64,000 nt of DNA from positions 2,976,001 to 3,040,000 of the forward strand of contig NZ_VIWW01000001.1 of NCBI RefSeq assembly GCF_007829885.1, written 5' to 3'. This stretch comes from Streptomyces brevispora (GTDB lineage: Bacteria; Actinomycetota; Actinomycetes; Streptomycetales; Streptomycetaceae). The translations under genes and the position numbers were made by a program. Of the stretch, positions 17,681 through 25,899 are shown one piece after another. Below the pieces are notes generated by a model, which saw only the letters and a list, made by a program, of their open reading frames with translations, did not search any database and had not been told where the DNA came from. Each line of letters begins with the position of its first letter. The stretch's first letter is position 1.

Positions 17681-18271
17681 TCATCCCGCCTTCATCCCGT
17701 CGAAGGCGAGGCGCACAACCGTGTCCGCGAGCTGGTCCCGCTCCGCACCGCCGTCCGGCAACGGCCGGTACCACTCCACCAGGGAGTTGACCATGCCGAA
17801 AAGCAGCCGGGTCGCAAGCCGTATGTCCACGTCGGAGCGGAGATCACCGTCCGCGACCGCGGCCTTCAGCAGATCACCCACCCGCTGGTCGAACTCACGC
17901 CGCCGCTCCAGCGCCCAGCGCTCGGTCTTCGTGTTGCCCCGCACCCGCAGCAGCAGCGTGACGTAGGGCAGTTCGGCTATCAGCACCTCGACGGTACGAC
18001 GGGTGACGTACTCGACCCGCCCGATCGCGCGACCTCGCGTCGCACCCGATTCGCCGAGGATTCCGAAGAGCCCGTCCAGCGCCCGGCTGACCGCGCGCCG
18101 CAGCAGCTCTTCCTTGCCGGCCACATGGTGGTAGATGGACGACTTGGAGATTCCCGCCGCCTTCGACAGGTGCTCCATGGACGTGCCGTCGTAGCCGCGC
18201 TCGTTGAAGACACGGACAGCGACGGTGAGCAGAGTCTCCGGGGTGTACGTGTCCCGCTTGGCCGTGGTCAT
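17681..18271 (-). CDS. paaR: TetR family regulator of phenylacetate catabolism (PaaR-like)
   Basis: A 196-aa repressor. The N-terminal TetR helix-turn-helix lies at about residues 10-56 with FNERGYDGTSMEHLSKAAGISKSSIYHHVAGKEELLRRAV. The C-terminal helices form the ligand and dimer domain, with WALERRREFDQRV and a final LAFDGMKAG. The gene diverges from paaN; the shared gap has an ACCGNNCGNNCGGT palindrome, and the same site lies before paaABCDE. This matches the motif reported for Corynebacterium PaaR, whose effector is phenylacetyl-CoA. The function is inferred from the operators and context. Confidence 0.82.
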   Translation of the reverse strand: MTTAKRDTYTPETLLTVAVRVFNERGYDGTSMEHLSKAAGISKSSIYHHVAGKEELLRRAVSRALDGLFGILGESGATRGRAIGRVEYVTRRTVEVLIAELPYVTLLLRVRGNTKTERWALERRREFDQRVGDLLKAAVADGDLRSDVDIRLATRLLFGMVNSLVEWYRPLPDGGAERDQLADTVVRLAFDGMKAG

Positions 18272-18293
18272 GCCAGCGATCCTCCCCTACGAG

Positions 18294-18302
18294 TTGTCCA
18301 CA
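18294..18302 (+). promoter_or_regulatory. DnaA box
   Basis: A perfect TTGTCCACA lies 22 bases upstream of the paaR start codon, within the paaR/paaN intergenic region. Confidence 0.6.
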
Positions 18303-18323
18303 GGTTTCGTGGGGCCCCTTGTC

Positions 18324-18341
18324 CCGACCGATCGTTCGGTT
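18324..18341. promoter_or_regulatory. PaaR-like operator between paaR and paaN
   Basis: The 18 bases contain ACCG-AT-CG-TT-CGGT. The exact reverse complement, all 18 bases, occurs at 23379-23396 before paaA. The copy here sits in the divergent promoter region, so it can control both paaR and paaN. Confidence 0.85.
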
Positions 18342-18394
18342 ACTCTAACTCTGTCCGCCCGTCCCTGCCCAGCTCGATGAGGAGTTGGTCCGTC

Positions 18395-20095
18395 ATGGCC
18401 GCCGAGCTCTCCCCGCACCTGCTGACCGAGAAGCACCGCCCCACGCTCGACCGGGCCCTCGACGCGATCCGCTCGCGTGCGTACTGGTCCCCGCACCCCG
18501 AGCACCCGAAGGCATACGGCGAGGGCGGCTCCCCGGGCAGCCTGGGCGCCGCCGACGGCAAGGCCGCCTTCGACGCCGTGCTGAACACCCGTATCGACCT
18601 CGGCCAGCCGGGCACCGACGGATGGACGGGCGGGGAGGTCTCCCCGTACGGGCCGGAGCTCGGCGTCGAGTATCCGCACGCCGATCCGGACGTCCTGATT
18701 CCGGCGATGCGCGCGGGGATGCCGGCCTGGCGCGACGCGGGACCCGAGACCAGGGCCCTGGTCTGTCTGGAGATGCTGGCTCGGATCAGTGCCCGCACCC
18801 ATGAGTTCGGCCACGCGGTGATGCACACCAGCGGACAGGCCTTCCTGATGGCGTTCCAGGCCGGTGGCCCGCACGCCCAGGACCGCGGTCTGGAGGCGGT
18901 GGCGTATGCGTACGAGGAGCAGATCCGCGCGCCGAGGACCGCGGACTGGTCCAAGCCGCAGGGCAAGCGCGACCCGATCGAGCTGCACAAGACGTTCACC
19001 GCGGCGGGCCGTGGCATCTCACTGCTGATCGGCTGCAACACCTTCCCCACGTGGAACGGCTATCCGGGCCTCTTCGCCTCGCTCGCCACCGGCAATCCCG
19101 TCCTGGTCAAGCCGCATCCCCGTGCGGTGCTTCCGCTGGCCCTCACCGTTCAGCTGGCGCGCGAGGTGCTCACCGAGGCGGGCTTCGACCCCAACCTGGT
19201 CGCCCTGGCCGCCGAACGGCCGGGCGAGGGCATCGCCAAGTCCCTGGCGATCCGCCCTGAGATCAAGATCATCGACTACACCGGGTCCACGGCGTTCGGT
19301 GACTGGCTGGAGGCCAACGCCCTCCAGGCACAGGTCTATACGGAGAAGGCCGGGGTCAACACGATCGTCGTCGACTCCACCGACGACTACCGCGGCATGC
19401 TCTCCAACCTGGCGTTCTCGCTCTCCCTCTACAGCGGCCAGATGTGCACCACCCCGCAGAACCTGCTGATTCCCCGGACCGGAATCACGACGGACATCGG
19501 CGAGAAGACGTACGAGGACGTGGTCGGCGACATCGCCGCAGCGGTCACCGGACTCCTGGGTGACGACGCGCGGGCCAACGCGCTGCTCGGCGCCCTGGTC
19601 AACCCAGAGGTGCGGGCCCGCCTGGAGAAGGCCGCGCAGCTCGGCGAAGTCGCCCTGACCTCAAGGGAAGTGGCCAACCCCGACTTCCCGGAGGCGGTGG
19701 TCCGTACGCCGCTGATCGTCAAACTGGACGGCACCAAGCCGGACGACGAATCGCCCTACCTTTCGGAGTGCTTCGGCCCGGTCTCGTTCGCGGTCTCGGT
19801 CGACTCGACGGCGGACGCCGTGGAGCTGCTGCGCCGCACGATCCGCGACAAGGGCGCGATGACGGTGGGCGCGTACACCACGTCTCCGGAGGTGGAGGGC
19901 GCGCTGGTGGACGTCTGCCTGGACGAGTCGGCCCAGCTCTCGCTGAATCTGACGAGCGGGGTGTACGTGAACCAGACAGCGGCGTTCTCCGACTTCCATG
20001 GCTCGGGCGGCAACCCGGCGGCCAACGCGGCCCTGTGCGACGGGGCCTTCGTGTCCAACCGCTTCCGCACCCTGGAAGTCCGCCGCCAGCGCTGA
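18395..20095 (+). CDS. paaN: phenylacetic acid degradation protein PaaN (aldehyde dehydrogenase)
   Basis: A 566-aa member of the aldehyde dehydrogenase superfamily in its PaaN branch. It oxidises the semialdehyde that arises from hydrolytic ring opening in the phenylacetyl-CoA pathway. It contains only the dehydrogenase domain: the nucleotide-binding region has GNPVLVKPHPRAVLPLALTVQ, then IDYTGSTAFGDWLEANA, and the catalytic cysteine lies in YSGQMCTTPQNLLIP. The enoyl-CoA hydratase domain of the PaaZ fusion is missing and must come from another gene. The ATG at 18395 has GAGGAG upstream. It lies apart from paaABCDE but shares its operator. Confidence 0.9.
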   Translation: MAAELSPHLLTEKHRPTLDRALDAIRSRAYWSPHPEHPKAYGEGGSPGSLGAADGKAAFDAVLNTRIDLGQPGTDGWTGGEVSPYGPELGVEYPHADPDVLIPAMRAGMPAWRDAGPETRALVCLEMLARISARTHEFGHAVMHTSGQAFLMAFQAGGPHAQDRGLEAVAYAYEEQIRAPRTADWSKPQGKRDPIELHKTFTAAGRGISLLIGCNTFPTWNGYPGLFASLATGNPVLVKPHPRAVLPLALTVQLAREVLTEAGFDPNLVALAAERPGEGIAKSLAIRPEIKIIDYTGSTAFGDWLEANALQAQVYTEKAGVNTIVVDSTDDYRGMLSNLAFSLSLYSGQMCTTPQNLLIPRTGITTDIGEKTYEDVVGDIAAAVTGLLGDDARANALLGALVNPEVRARLEKAAQLGEVALTSREVANPDFPEAVVRTPLIVKLDGTKPDDESPYLSECFGPVSFAVSVDSTADAVELLRRTIRDKGAMTVGAYTTSPEVEGALVDVCLDESAQLSLNLTSGVYVNQTAAFSDFHGSGGNPAANAALCDGAFVSNRFRTLEVRRQR

Positions 20096-20174
20096 CGGGC
20101 GCGCCCGTCACCCGCACTCTCGGCTCGTCCGACGTTGGGGGGCCGGGGGCCCGGGGCGGAGCCTCCGGATACGT

Positions 20175-20202
20175 GTGGGCGGCGCCCCGTGGCGCCGCCT
20201 AC
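20175..20202. terminator. terminator between convergent paaN and trmH-like gene
   Basis: A 12-bp stem with one mismatch, GGCGGCGCC-CCGT-GGCGCCGCC at its core, lies between the convergent genes and overlaps the stop codon of the methyltransferase gene. Confidence 0.65.
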
Positions 20203-21020
20203 ACCCCCGCCTCAGGGATATCCGCGTACCGCTGCACCCACGCGTGCATCGCGATCGCCGCCGCCGCCCCCGCGTTGATCGACCGTGTGGACCCGAACTG
20301 CGCGATCGAACACACCATCGACGCGTGCTTGCGGGCCTCCTCGGTCAGTCCGGGCCCCTCCTGCCCGAACAGCAGCACACATCGCCGCGGCAGCTCGGTC
20401 CGCTCCAGCGGCACGGCGCCGGGCAGATTGTCGATGCCGATGATCGGCAGCCCCTCGGCCTCCGCCCAGGCGGTCAGATCCGTGGTGTCGGGGTGGTGGC
20501 GGACATGCTGGTAGCGGTCGGTGACCATCGCCCCGCGACGGTTCCAGCGCCGCCGCCCCACAATGTGGATCTCCTTGGCGAGGAAGGCGTTCGCGGTGCG
20601 CACCACCGAACCGATATTGAAGTCGTGGCCCCAGTTCTCCACCGCCACATGGAAGTCGTGCCGCCGCAGATCCAGATCGGCGACGATCGCCTCCCGGGTC
20701 CAGTACCGGTACGCGTCGCCCACATTGCGCCGGTCGCCGTGGGCGAGCAGCTCGGGGTCGTACCGCTCGTCCTCGGGCCAGGGCAGTGGGTGCGGCCCGA
20801 CGCCGATCTCCGCTCCGAAGCCGTCGTCGTACTGAGCCGGCTCGGCCGCACCGGACATCTCGCCCACGGCGGACGCCTCGCCCACCACGGACCGCCCGCC
20901 CACCGCACGCGTCTCGCCCACCACGTCCGGCTCGTGCGCTCCGGGCGGCGCGGCCGTCGCGGACTCATCGGTCGACGGATTCCTGCTGGTACTGCCGGTG
21001 CTGCCGGTCTCACTGCTCAC
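20199..21020 (-). CDS. TrmH/SpoU family RNA 2'-O-methyltransferase
   Basis: A 273-aa methyltransferase. The SpoU domain occupies about residues 100-265 with the three knot motifs: VENWGHDFNIGSVVRTANAF, VLLFGQEGPGLTEEA, and SIAQFGSTRSINAGAAAAIAMHAW. This fold methylates ribose 2'-OH in tRNA or rRNA using SAM. The first 60 residues are low complexity, with repeated VGE-type units. The GTG start overlaps the HTTM gene stop (GTGA). The target RNA is not identifiable here. Confidence 0.9.
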   Translation of the reverse strand: MSSETGSTGSTSRNPSTDESATAAPPGAHEPDVVGETRAVGGRSVVGEASAVGEMSGAAEPAQYDDGFGAEIGVGPHPLPWPEDERYDPELLAHGDRRNVGDAYRYWTREAIVADLDLRRHDFHVAVENWGHDFNIGSVVRTANAFLAKEIHIVGRRRWNRRGAMVTDRYQHVRHHPDTTDLTAWAEAEGLPIIGIDNLPGAVPLERTELPRRCVLLFGQEGPGLTEEARKHASMVCSIAQFGSTRSINAGAAAAIAMHAWVQRYADIPEAGV

Positions 21021-22363
21021 CCGACGAGCGTATGGCCCCCGCCGCCGTTGTGCTGCGGTGCCTCCCCGCCCCCGGCCGCATCCCCGTCCCCGGCGGCGTC
21101 TCGGTCCCCCGCGGCGTCCTGGCTGTCGGCGGCGTCCCGGGGCCCCGGTACCTTGCCGCGCCCCCGGAACAGCAGCTCCCGGCCGAGCGCCGCCCGGCCC
21201 CCCAGCCACACCAGGAAGACGGTCGGCAGGAAGACGGCGTCCGCGGCGATCATGGCCATCGAGAAGAAGGGCAGCCCCAGCAGCAGGGCGATGCCGGCGT
21301 GCTCGCAGATCATCACGACGAGCAGGACGTTCTTGACCCGCCGGTTGAACAGGGTGAACGGGAACGCGACCTGCACGATGACCGTGGCGTACGTCAGCAC
21401 CATCACCATCACGCCGCTCGACGCGAGGATGTCCGAGAGGCCGGGCCATGGCGTGAAGTAGTGCAGCTTGAGCGGGTAGTACAGCGCCGTGCCGTCCTGC
21501 CACCTCGAACCCTGGATCTTGTACCAGCCCGCGGTGGAGTAGATCAGGCAGACCTCGGCCATGATCACTACGAGGGTGGCGTTGTGGGCGAGATTGGCGA
21601 CGACATCGAGCAGGGTGCGCGGCTCGCTGTGCGGTGCGTACCGGTTCACGGCCCACCAGGCGCCGTGGCCGGTCCACAGAATCCAGAACAGCGTCGGCAG
21701 CCAGACGGTTCCGCCCAGGTTGTCCGTCACGGTGGCCCAGAGAAGAACGGCGCCGAACGCCACCCACAGCAGCGGACCGGCCACGTCCCCCCGCACCGGA
21801 CGCCCGCCGCCGGCCTTCCCGACCGGCTCCCCGCCGCCGTCCGTACCCCGGGCCGCCCGGGCTCCACGCGCCGCACGGCGGGCGTCCAGCGACCAGACCT
21901 GACCGCACCGGGTCAGCACCAGATAGATCGCCATCAGATGGATGACGTTGTCGCCGCCGTCGCCCATGAAGATGCTGCGGTTCTGGAGCGAGAGCACTCC
22001 GACCATGAACAGGACGGACATGGCGCGGGTGTGCCAGCCCACCAGCAGCAGCGCGGCCGAGAGCAGGGCCAGCCCGTACACGATCTCGAACCAGACGGTG
22101 CTGTCCGACCACATGAGTGTGGTGAAGGCCTGGTTGTTCGATATCAGCCGCTCCGCCATGTCCCAGCGCCACGGGGCGTGGGGGCCGTACATCTCGTGCC
22201 GGTGCGGCAGCTCCCGCAGCAGGAACAGCAGGTACGTGGCGGAGAAGCCGATCCGGATGACGGCGCTCTGGTACGGGCCGAGGGACGAAGCGGTGATGCG
22301 CTGGATTCCGCGGGCGAGCCTGCGGTCGGGGCCGGGGCCGGGGCGGGGGCGGGGCGTGCTCAC
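21017..22363 (-). CDS. HTTM domain membrane protein (vitamin K-dependent gamma-carboxylase-like)
   Basis: A 448-aa membrane protein of the HTTM (horizontally transferred transmembrane) family, related to the membrane part of gamma-glutamyl carboxylase. About eight to nine hydrophobic segments run from residue 30 to 330. The conserved family features include the WDMAERLISNNQAF region near the start, AGWYKIQGSRWQDGTALYYPLKLHYF and EHAGIALLLGLPFFSMAMI. The GTG start overlaps the DUF5819 stop by four bases. Enzyme activity is not established. Its constant partner here is the DUF5819 protein. An upstream start at 22489 would lie inside the DUF5819 coding region. Confidence 0.87.
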   Translation of the reverse strand: MSTPRPRPGPGPDRRLARGIQRITASSLGPYQSAVIRIGFSATYLLFLLRELPHRHEMYGPHAPWRWDMAERLISNNQAFTTLMWSDSTVWFEIVYGLALLSAALLLVGWHTRAMSVLFMVGVLSLQNRSIFMGDGGDNVIHLMAIYLVLTRCGQVWSLDARRAARGARAARGTDGGGEPVGKAGGGRPVRGDVAGPLLWVAFGAVLLWATVTDNLGGTVWLPTLFWILWTGHGAWWAVNRYAPHSEPRTLLDVVANLAHNATLVVIMAEVCLIYSTAGWYKIQGSRWQDGTALYYPLKLHYFTPWPGLSDILASSGVMVMVLTYATVIVQVAFPFTLFNRRVKNVLLVVMICEHAGIALLLGLPFFSMAMIAADAVFLPTVFLVWLGGRAALGRELLFRGRGKVPGPRDAADSQDAAGDRDAAGDGDAAGGGEAPQHNGGGGHTLVG

Positions 22364-23295
22364 TGGTCCGTCTCCTTCTGGTCCGTCTCCTTCTGGTCCG
22401 CCGAGCCCTCGGGGAGGTCGGCCGCGGCGACGGTCCACCAGGGCAGCACCCGGTAGGACGGTTTCGTGCTGATCTTCTCGGTGCTCCACGGAGGCGCCGC
22501 GACGGACCGCACCTCGGAGCGGACCTGGATCCGTTCGACGGTGCCGCCGTAGTCGTGCTCACCGAGGCGCAGCATCACTATGCGGCGGATGTACTGCTCG
22601 GAGAGCGTGCCGCGCAGCCCGTTGGCCCGGTTCTGGCTGTCGTGCGAGCCGAGGTAGAAGTCCCAGCCCCGCCGGAGTTCGTTCTGCTGGACGTGGCTGG
22701 GCAGCGGATTGCCGCGTATCGCCTTGCCGTCCTCGCCCGAGAGGTTCATCCAGGGGGTGGTGCGACGGCCGTCGGCACCGGCGATCTCAGCACGTACGTA
22801 CACGGCGATGTTCTGCTGGAGCGGATTGGGGGCGAAGAGCTTCCAGTTCTGCTCGAACTCGGGATAGACCCATTCGTCGATCCCCTTGCCGTGCTGCTTG
22901 GTCAGCGTGTTGGAGGGGGCGACATGTAGAAACACCATCGCCAGCTGAACGCATGTGACCAGCCCGATCACCGACAGCGCCACAGCGGCGACGACCTGGT
23001 ACGGGAACGACAGCCCTGCCATTCCGGCACGCGGCTCGGCCCTTCCGACACCGCGCTCGGGCTGATGCTGGGACTCGGGGTCGGGGTCGGGGTCGGTACG
23101 AGGCTCCGGATCGGTACGCACGTCAGGCTCAGCATGCGGCTCGGGCTCGGGGTCGATCCCGGTACGAGGCTCCGGATCAAGCCGGGTACGAGGCTCCGGA
23201 TCGGGCTCGGTACGCGGTTCAGGAACCGCCCCCGAATCGGGACCGGCAACTCGTCCGTGCCCGCCGCCGACGCCCCTGTCGTCGTACGAATCCAT
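22360..23295 (-). CDS. DUF5819 family membrane protein
   Basis: A 311-aa protein. The first ~95 residues are acidic low-complexity repeats of the type DPEPRT. One membrane helix follows (about 102-126, VVAAVALSVIGLVTCVQLAMVFL). The external domain contains the family core EFEQNWKLFAPNPLQQNIAVYVRAE and the DFYLGSHDSQNRANGLRGTL region. The C-terminal end is a DQKET repeat. It sits before the HTTM gene with a GTGA overlap. The pair may form an exported-protein or lipid modification complex; this is only inference. The start codon and DnaA box are close to the paaA promoter. Confidence 0.85.
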   Translation of the reverse strand: MDSYDDRGVGGGHGRVAGPDSGAVPEPRTEPDPEPRTRLDPEPRTGIDPEPEPHAEPDVRTDPEPRTDPDPDPESQHQPERGVGRAEPRAGMAGLSFPYQVVAAVALSVIGLVTCVQLAMVFLHVAPSNTLTKQHGKGIDEWVYPEFEQNWKLFAPNPLQQNIAVYVRAEIAGADGRRTTPWMNLSGEDGKAIRGNPLPSHVQQNELRRGWDFYLGSHDSQNRANGLRGTLSEQYIRRIVMLRLGEHDYGGTVERIQVRSEVRSVAAPPWSTEKISTKPSYRVLPWWTVAAADLPEGSADQKETDQKETDQ

Positions 23296-23325
23296 CCCGC
23301 CCCGATCCCCGTCGATCCCGGTCAG

Positions 23326-23334
23326 TTATCCACA
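23326..23334 (+). promoter_or_regulatory. DnaA box
   Basis: TTATCCACA, an accepted DnaA-box sequence, lies in the region between the DUF5819 gene and paaA, 45 bases before the paaA operator. Confidence 0.55.
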
Positions 23335-23378
23335 GGGTTGACACCCTACGGGCCGCAGACTCACCATTGAAGACAATG

Positions 23379-23396
23379 AACCGAACGATCGGTCGG
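23379..23396. promoter_or_regulatory. PaaR-like operator before paaABCDE
   Basis: This is the exact inverted copy of the operator between paaR and paaN. It ends 13 bases before the paaA start codon and probably overlaps the transcription start, so binding would block the operon. Confidence 0.85.
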
Positions 23397-23409
23397 TAGG
23401 GAGTCCGGG

Positions 23410-24414
23410 ATGGCGGCAGTGACTGCGAGCCACACAACGCAGGCGACAGCGGGCAGCACCGATGGGGCGGACGGGGCCCTGGCGGCGGCTTTCGACGCCG
23501 CGGTGGCGGCCGAGGAGCGCATCGAGCCGCGTGACTGGATGCCCGATGCCTACCGAGCCTCACTGGTCAGGCAAATGGCCCAGCACGCCCACTCCGAAAT
23601 CATCGGCATGCAGCCCGAAGCAAACTGGATCACCCGCGCGCCCTCGCTGCGCCGCAAGGCCATCCTGATCGCCAAGGTGCAGGACGAGGCGGGACACGGC
23701 CTGTATCTGTACAGCGCGGCCGAGACCCTGGGCACCGGCCGCGAGGAGCTGCTCGACAAACTCCACGCGGGCCGTCAGAGGTATTCGTCGATCTTCAATT
23801 ACCCCACCCTGACCTGGGCGGACGTGGGCGCGATCGGCTGGCTCGTGGACGGCGCCGCGATCACCAACCAAGTACCTCTGTGCCGCTGCTCCTACGGCCC
23901 CTATGCCCGCGCGATGGTCCGTATCTGCAAGGAGGAGTCCTTCCACCAGCGCCAGGGCTACGAGCTGCTGCTGGCCCTCAGTAACGGCACGGCCGCACAG
24001 CACGAGATGGCCCAGGACGCGGTGAACCGCTGGTGGTGGCCGTCCCTGATGATGTTCGGACCACCGGACGACGCCTCTTCGCACTCCGCCCAGTCGATGA
24101 CCTGGAAGATCAAGCGGCATTCCAACGACGAGCTGCGGCAGCGCTTCGTCGACATCTGCGTCCCGCAGGCAGAGGTCCTGGGCCTCACCCTCCCCGACCC
24201 GGATCTCCGGTGGAACGAGGAGCGCGGTCAGCACGATTTCGGAGCGATCGACTGGACGGAGTTCCAGGAGGTCCTGAAGGGCAACGGCCCGTGCAACGAG
24301 CAGCGCCTCACCCAGCGCCGCCGGGCACACGAGGAAGGCGCCTGGGTCCGCGACGCCGCCGCCGCCTACGCACAGAAGCAGACAGTTGTACCGAACGGGG
24401 AGGCGACAGCATGA
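23410..24414 (+). CDS. paaA: 1,2-phenylacetyl-CoA epoxidase, catalytic subunit A
   Basis: A 334-aa ferritin-like diiron oxygenase subunit that epoxidises the ring of phenylacetyl-CoA. The iron ligands appear in [14 protein letters not shown] and in [17 protein letters not shown], the EXXH-type pairs of the family. It functions as a complex with PaaC and with electron supply by PaaE. The first ~40 residues are Ala/Thr rich and not conserved. The ATG follows AGGGAGT. It is first of five overlapping or abutting genes, and the operator lies directly upstream. Confidence 0.95.
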   Translation: MAAVTASHTTQATAGSTDGADGALAAAFDAAVAAEERIEPRDWMPDAYRASLVRQMAQHAHSEIIGMQPEANWITRAPSLRRKAILIAKVQDEAGHGLYLYSAAETLGTGREELLDKLHAGRQRYSSIFNYPTLTWADVGAIGWLVDGAAITNQVPLCRCSYGPYARAMVRICKEESFHQRQGYELLLALSNGTAAQHEMAQDAVNRWWWPSLMMFGPPDDASSHSAQSMTWKIKRHSNDELRQRFVDICVPQAEVLGLTLPDPDLRWNEERGQHDFGAIDWTEFQEVLKGNGPCNEQRLTQRRRAHEEGAWVRDAAAAYAQKQTVVPNGEATA

Positions 24415-24701
24415 GCAGCTCGACCGACTGGCCATTGTGGGAGGTGTTCGTGCGCTCGCGGCGCGGTCTGTCCCACACCCACGCCGGCAGCCTGCACGCC
24501 CCGGACGCCGAGATGGCCCTGCGCAACGCACGCGATCTGTACACCCGCCGGTCCGAGGGGGTCTCCATCTGGGTGGTGCCGTCCAACCAGATCACGGCAT
24601 CCTCGCCGGACGAGAAGGACACGTTCTTCGAGCCGGCCGGCGACAAGCCCTACCGGCATCCGACGTTCTACCAGATCCCGGACGGGGTGAAGCACCTGTG
24701 A
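24411..24701 (+). CDS. paaB: 1,2-phenylacetyl-CoA epoxidase subunit B
   Basis: The 96-aa product is the small PaaB subunit, recognised by [20 protein letters not shown], then [13 protein letters not shown] and IWVVPSNQI near the end. It is part of the PaaABCE complex and is thought to bridge or stabilise it rather than catalyse. The ATG overlaps the paaA stop by four bases. Confidence 0.95.
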   Translation: MSSSTDWPLWEVFVRSRRGLSHTHAGSLHAPDAEMALRNARDLYTRRSEGVSIWVVPSNQITASSPDEKDTFFEPAGDKPYRHPTFYQIPDGVKHL

Positions 24702-25399
24702 CCGCGACCCTCGCCCTCGGCGACGACGCGCTGGTGCTGTCGCACCGGCTGGCGGAGTGGGCGGGCCACGCCCCCGTGCTGGAGGAGGAAGTGGCCCTCG
24801 CCAACATCGCCCTGGACCTGCTGGGCCAGGCCCGCCTGCTGCTCTCCCTGGCCGGGGACGAGGACGAGCTGGCGTATCTGCGCGAGGAGCGCGCCTTCCG
24901 TAACGTCCAGCTGGTCGAGCAGCCGAACGGCGACTTCGCCCACACCATCGCCCGCCAGCTCTACTTCTCCGTCTACCAGCACGGCCTGTACGAGCAGCTG
25001 TCGGCCGGCGACGGCGAGTTCGCCGGGCTCGCGGCCAAGGCGGTCAAGGAGGTCGCCTACCACCGCGACCACGCCGAGCAGTGGACGCTGCGCCTCGGTG
25101 ACGGCACGCCGGAGAGCCACGACCGGATGCAGCACGCGGTGGACGCACTGTGGCGTTTCACCGGCGAGCTGTTCCAGCCCGTCGAAGGCGTGGAGGTGGA
25201 GTGGAAGACCCTGCGGAACGACTGGCTGGCCTCCGTCACCGCCGTACTGGAACGGGCCACACTGACCGTACCGGCCGGACCACAGTCCGGTGGCTGGACG
25301 GCCGGGGCGGGCCGTCAGGGCATCCACACGGAACCTTTCGGCCGGATGATCGCCGAGATGCAGCACCTGCACCGCAGCCACCCGGGGGCGTCATGGTGA
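24698..25399 (+). CDS. paaC: 1,2-phenylacetyl-CoA epoxidase subunit C
   Basis: A 233-aa ferritin-like structural partner of PaaA. It contains WAGHAPVLEEEVALANIALDLLGQARLLL and the KAVKEVAYHRDHAEQW motif. PaaC stabilises the PaaA dimer without doing the chemistry. The GTG start overlaps the paaB stop (GTGA), and the paaD start lies inside its last codons. Length fits the family. Confidence 0.94.
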   Translation: MTATLALGDDALVLSHRLAEWAGHAPVLEEEVALANIALDLLGQARLLLSLAGDEDELAYLREERAFRNVQLVEQPNGDFAHTIARQLYFSVYQHGLYEQLSAGDGEFAGLAAKAVKEVAYHRDHAEQWTLRLGDGTPESHDRMQHAVDALWRFTGELFQPVEGVEVEWKTLRNDWLASVTAVLERATLTVPAGPQSGGWTAGAGRQGIHTEPFGRMIAEMQHLHRSHPGASW

Positions 25400-25899
25400 C
25401 CAGGACGGCACTGGAGGAGGAGCTGCGCAACCTCGCGGGCTCCGTCCCCGACCCGGAGCTGCCCGTACTGACCCTGGAGGAGCTGGGCGTGCTCCGGGGG
25501 GTGGAGGTGCTCGCACCCGGCCGCGTCACGGTCCAGCTCACCCCCACCTACACCGGCTGCCCCGCGATAGAGACCATGTCCGCGGACATCGAGCGCGTGC
25601 TGCTCGACCACGGCATGACCGAGGTCTCCGTGGTCACCGTCCTCGCACCGGCCTGGTCCACGGACGACATCAGCGCGGAAGGACGGCGCAAGCTCACAGA
25701 GTTCGGCATAGCGCCGCCTCGGCCGCACGACGCGGCCTCCCCCTCCGCCGGGCCCGTGCCGCTCACCCTGTCGGTGCGCTGCCCGCACTGCGGCTCCACC
25801 GACACGGAGCTGCTGAGCCGGTTCTCGTCCACTGCCTGCAAGGCCCTGCGCCGGTGTGTGGCATGCCGCGAACCATTCGATCACTTCAAGGAGTTGTAG
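25393..25899 (+). CDS. paaD: phenylacetate degradation protein PaaD (MIP18/DUF59 Fe-S maturation)
   Basis: A 168-aa protein with an N-terminal MIP18-like domain (residues about 5-85), which keeps the cysteine in TYTGCPAIETM. The C-terminus has a metal-binding module with four cysteines, CPHC near 130 and CVAC near 158. It probably helps to mature the iron centres of the epoxidase complex. An in-frame GTG three bases downstream would give a GTGA overlap with paaC; either start is possible. Confidence 0.92.
   Translation: MVTRTALEEELRNLAGSVPDPELPVLTLEELGVLRGVEVLAPGRVTVQLTPTYTGCPAIETMSADIERVLLDHGMTEVSVVTVLAPAWSTDDISAEGRRKLTEFGIAPPRPHDAASPSAGPVPLTLSVRCPHCGSTDTELLSRFSSTACKALRRCVACREPFDHFKEL

Noticed and set aside
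20175..20202. insertion sequence ends
   Set aside because: The inverted repeat is a hairpin at a convergent junction, no transposase or target duplication is present; no IS was found in the window.
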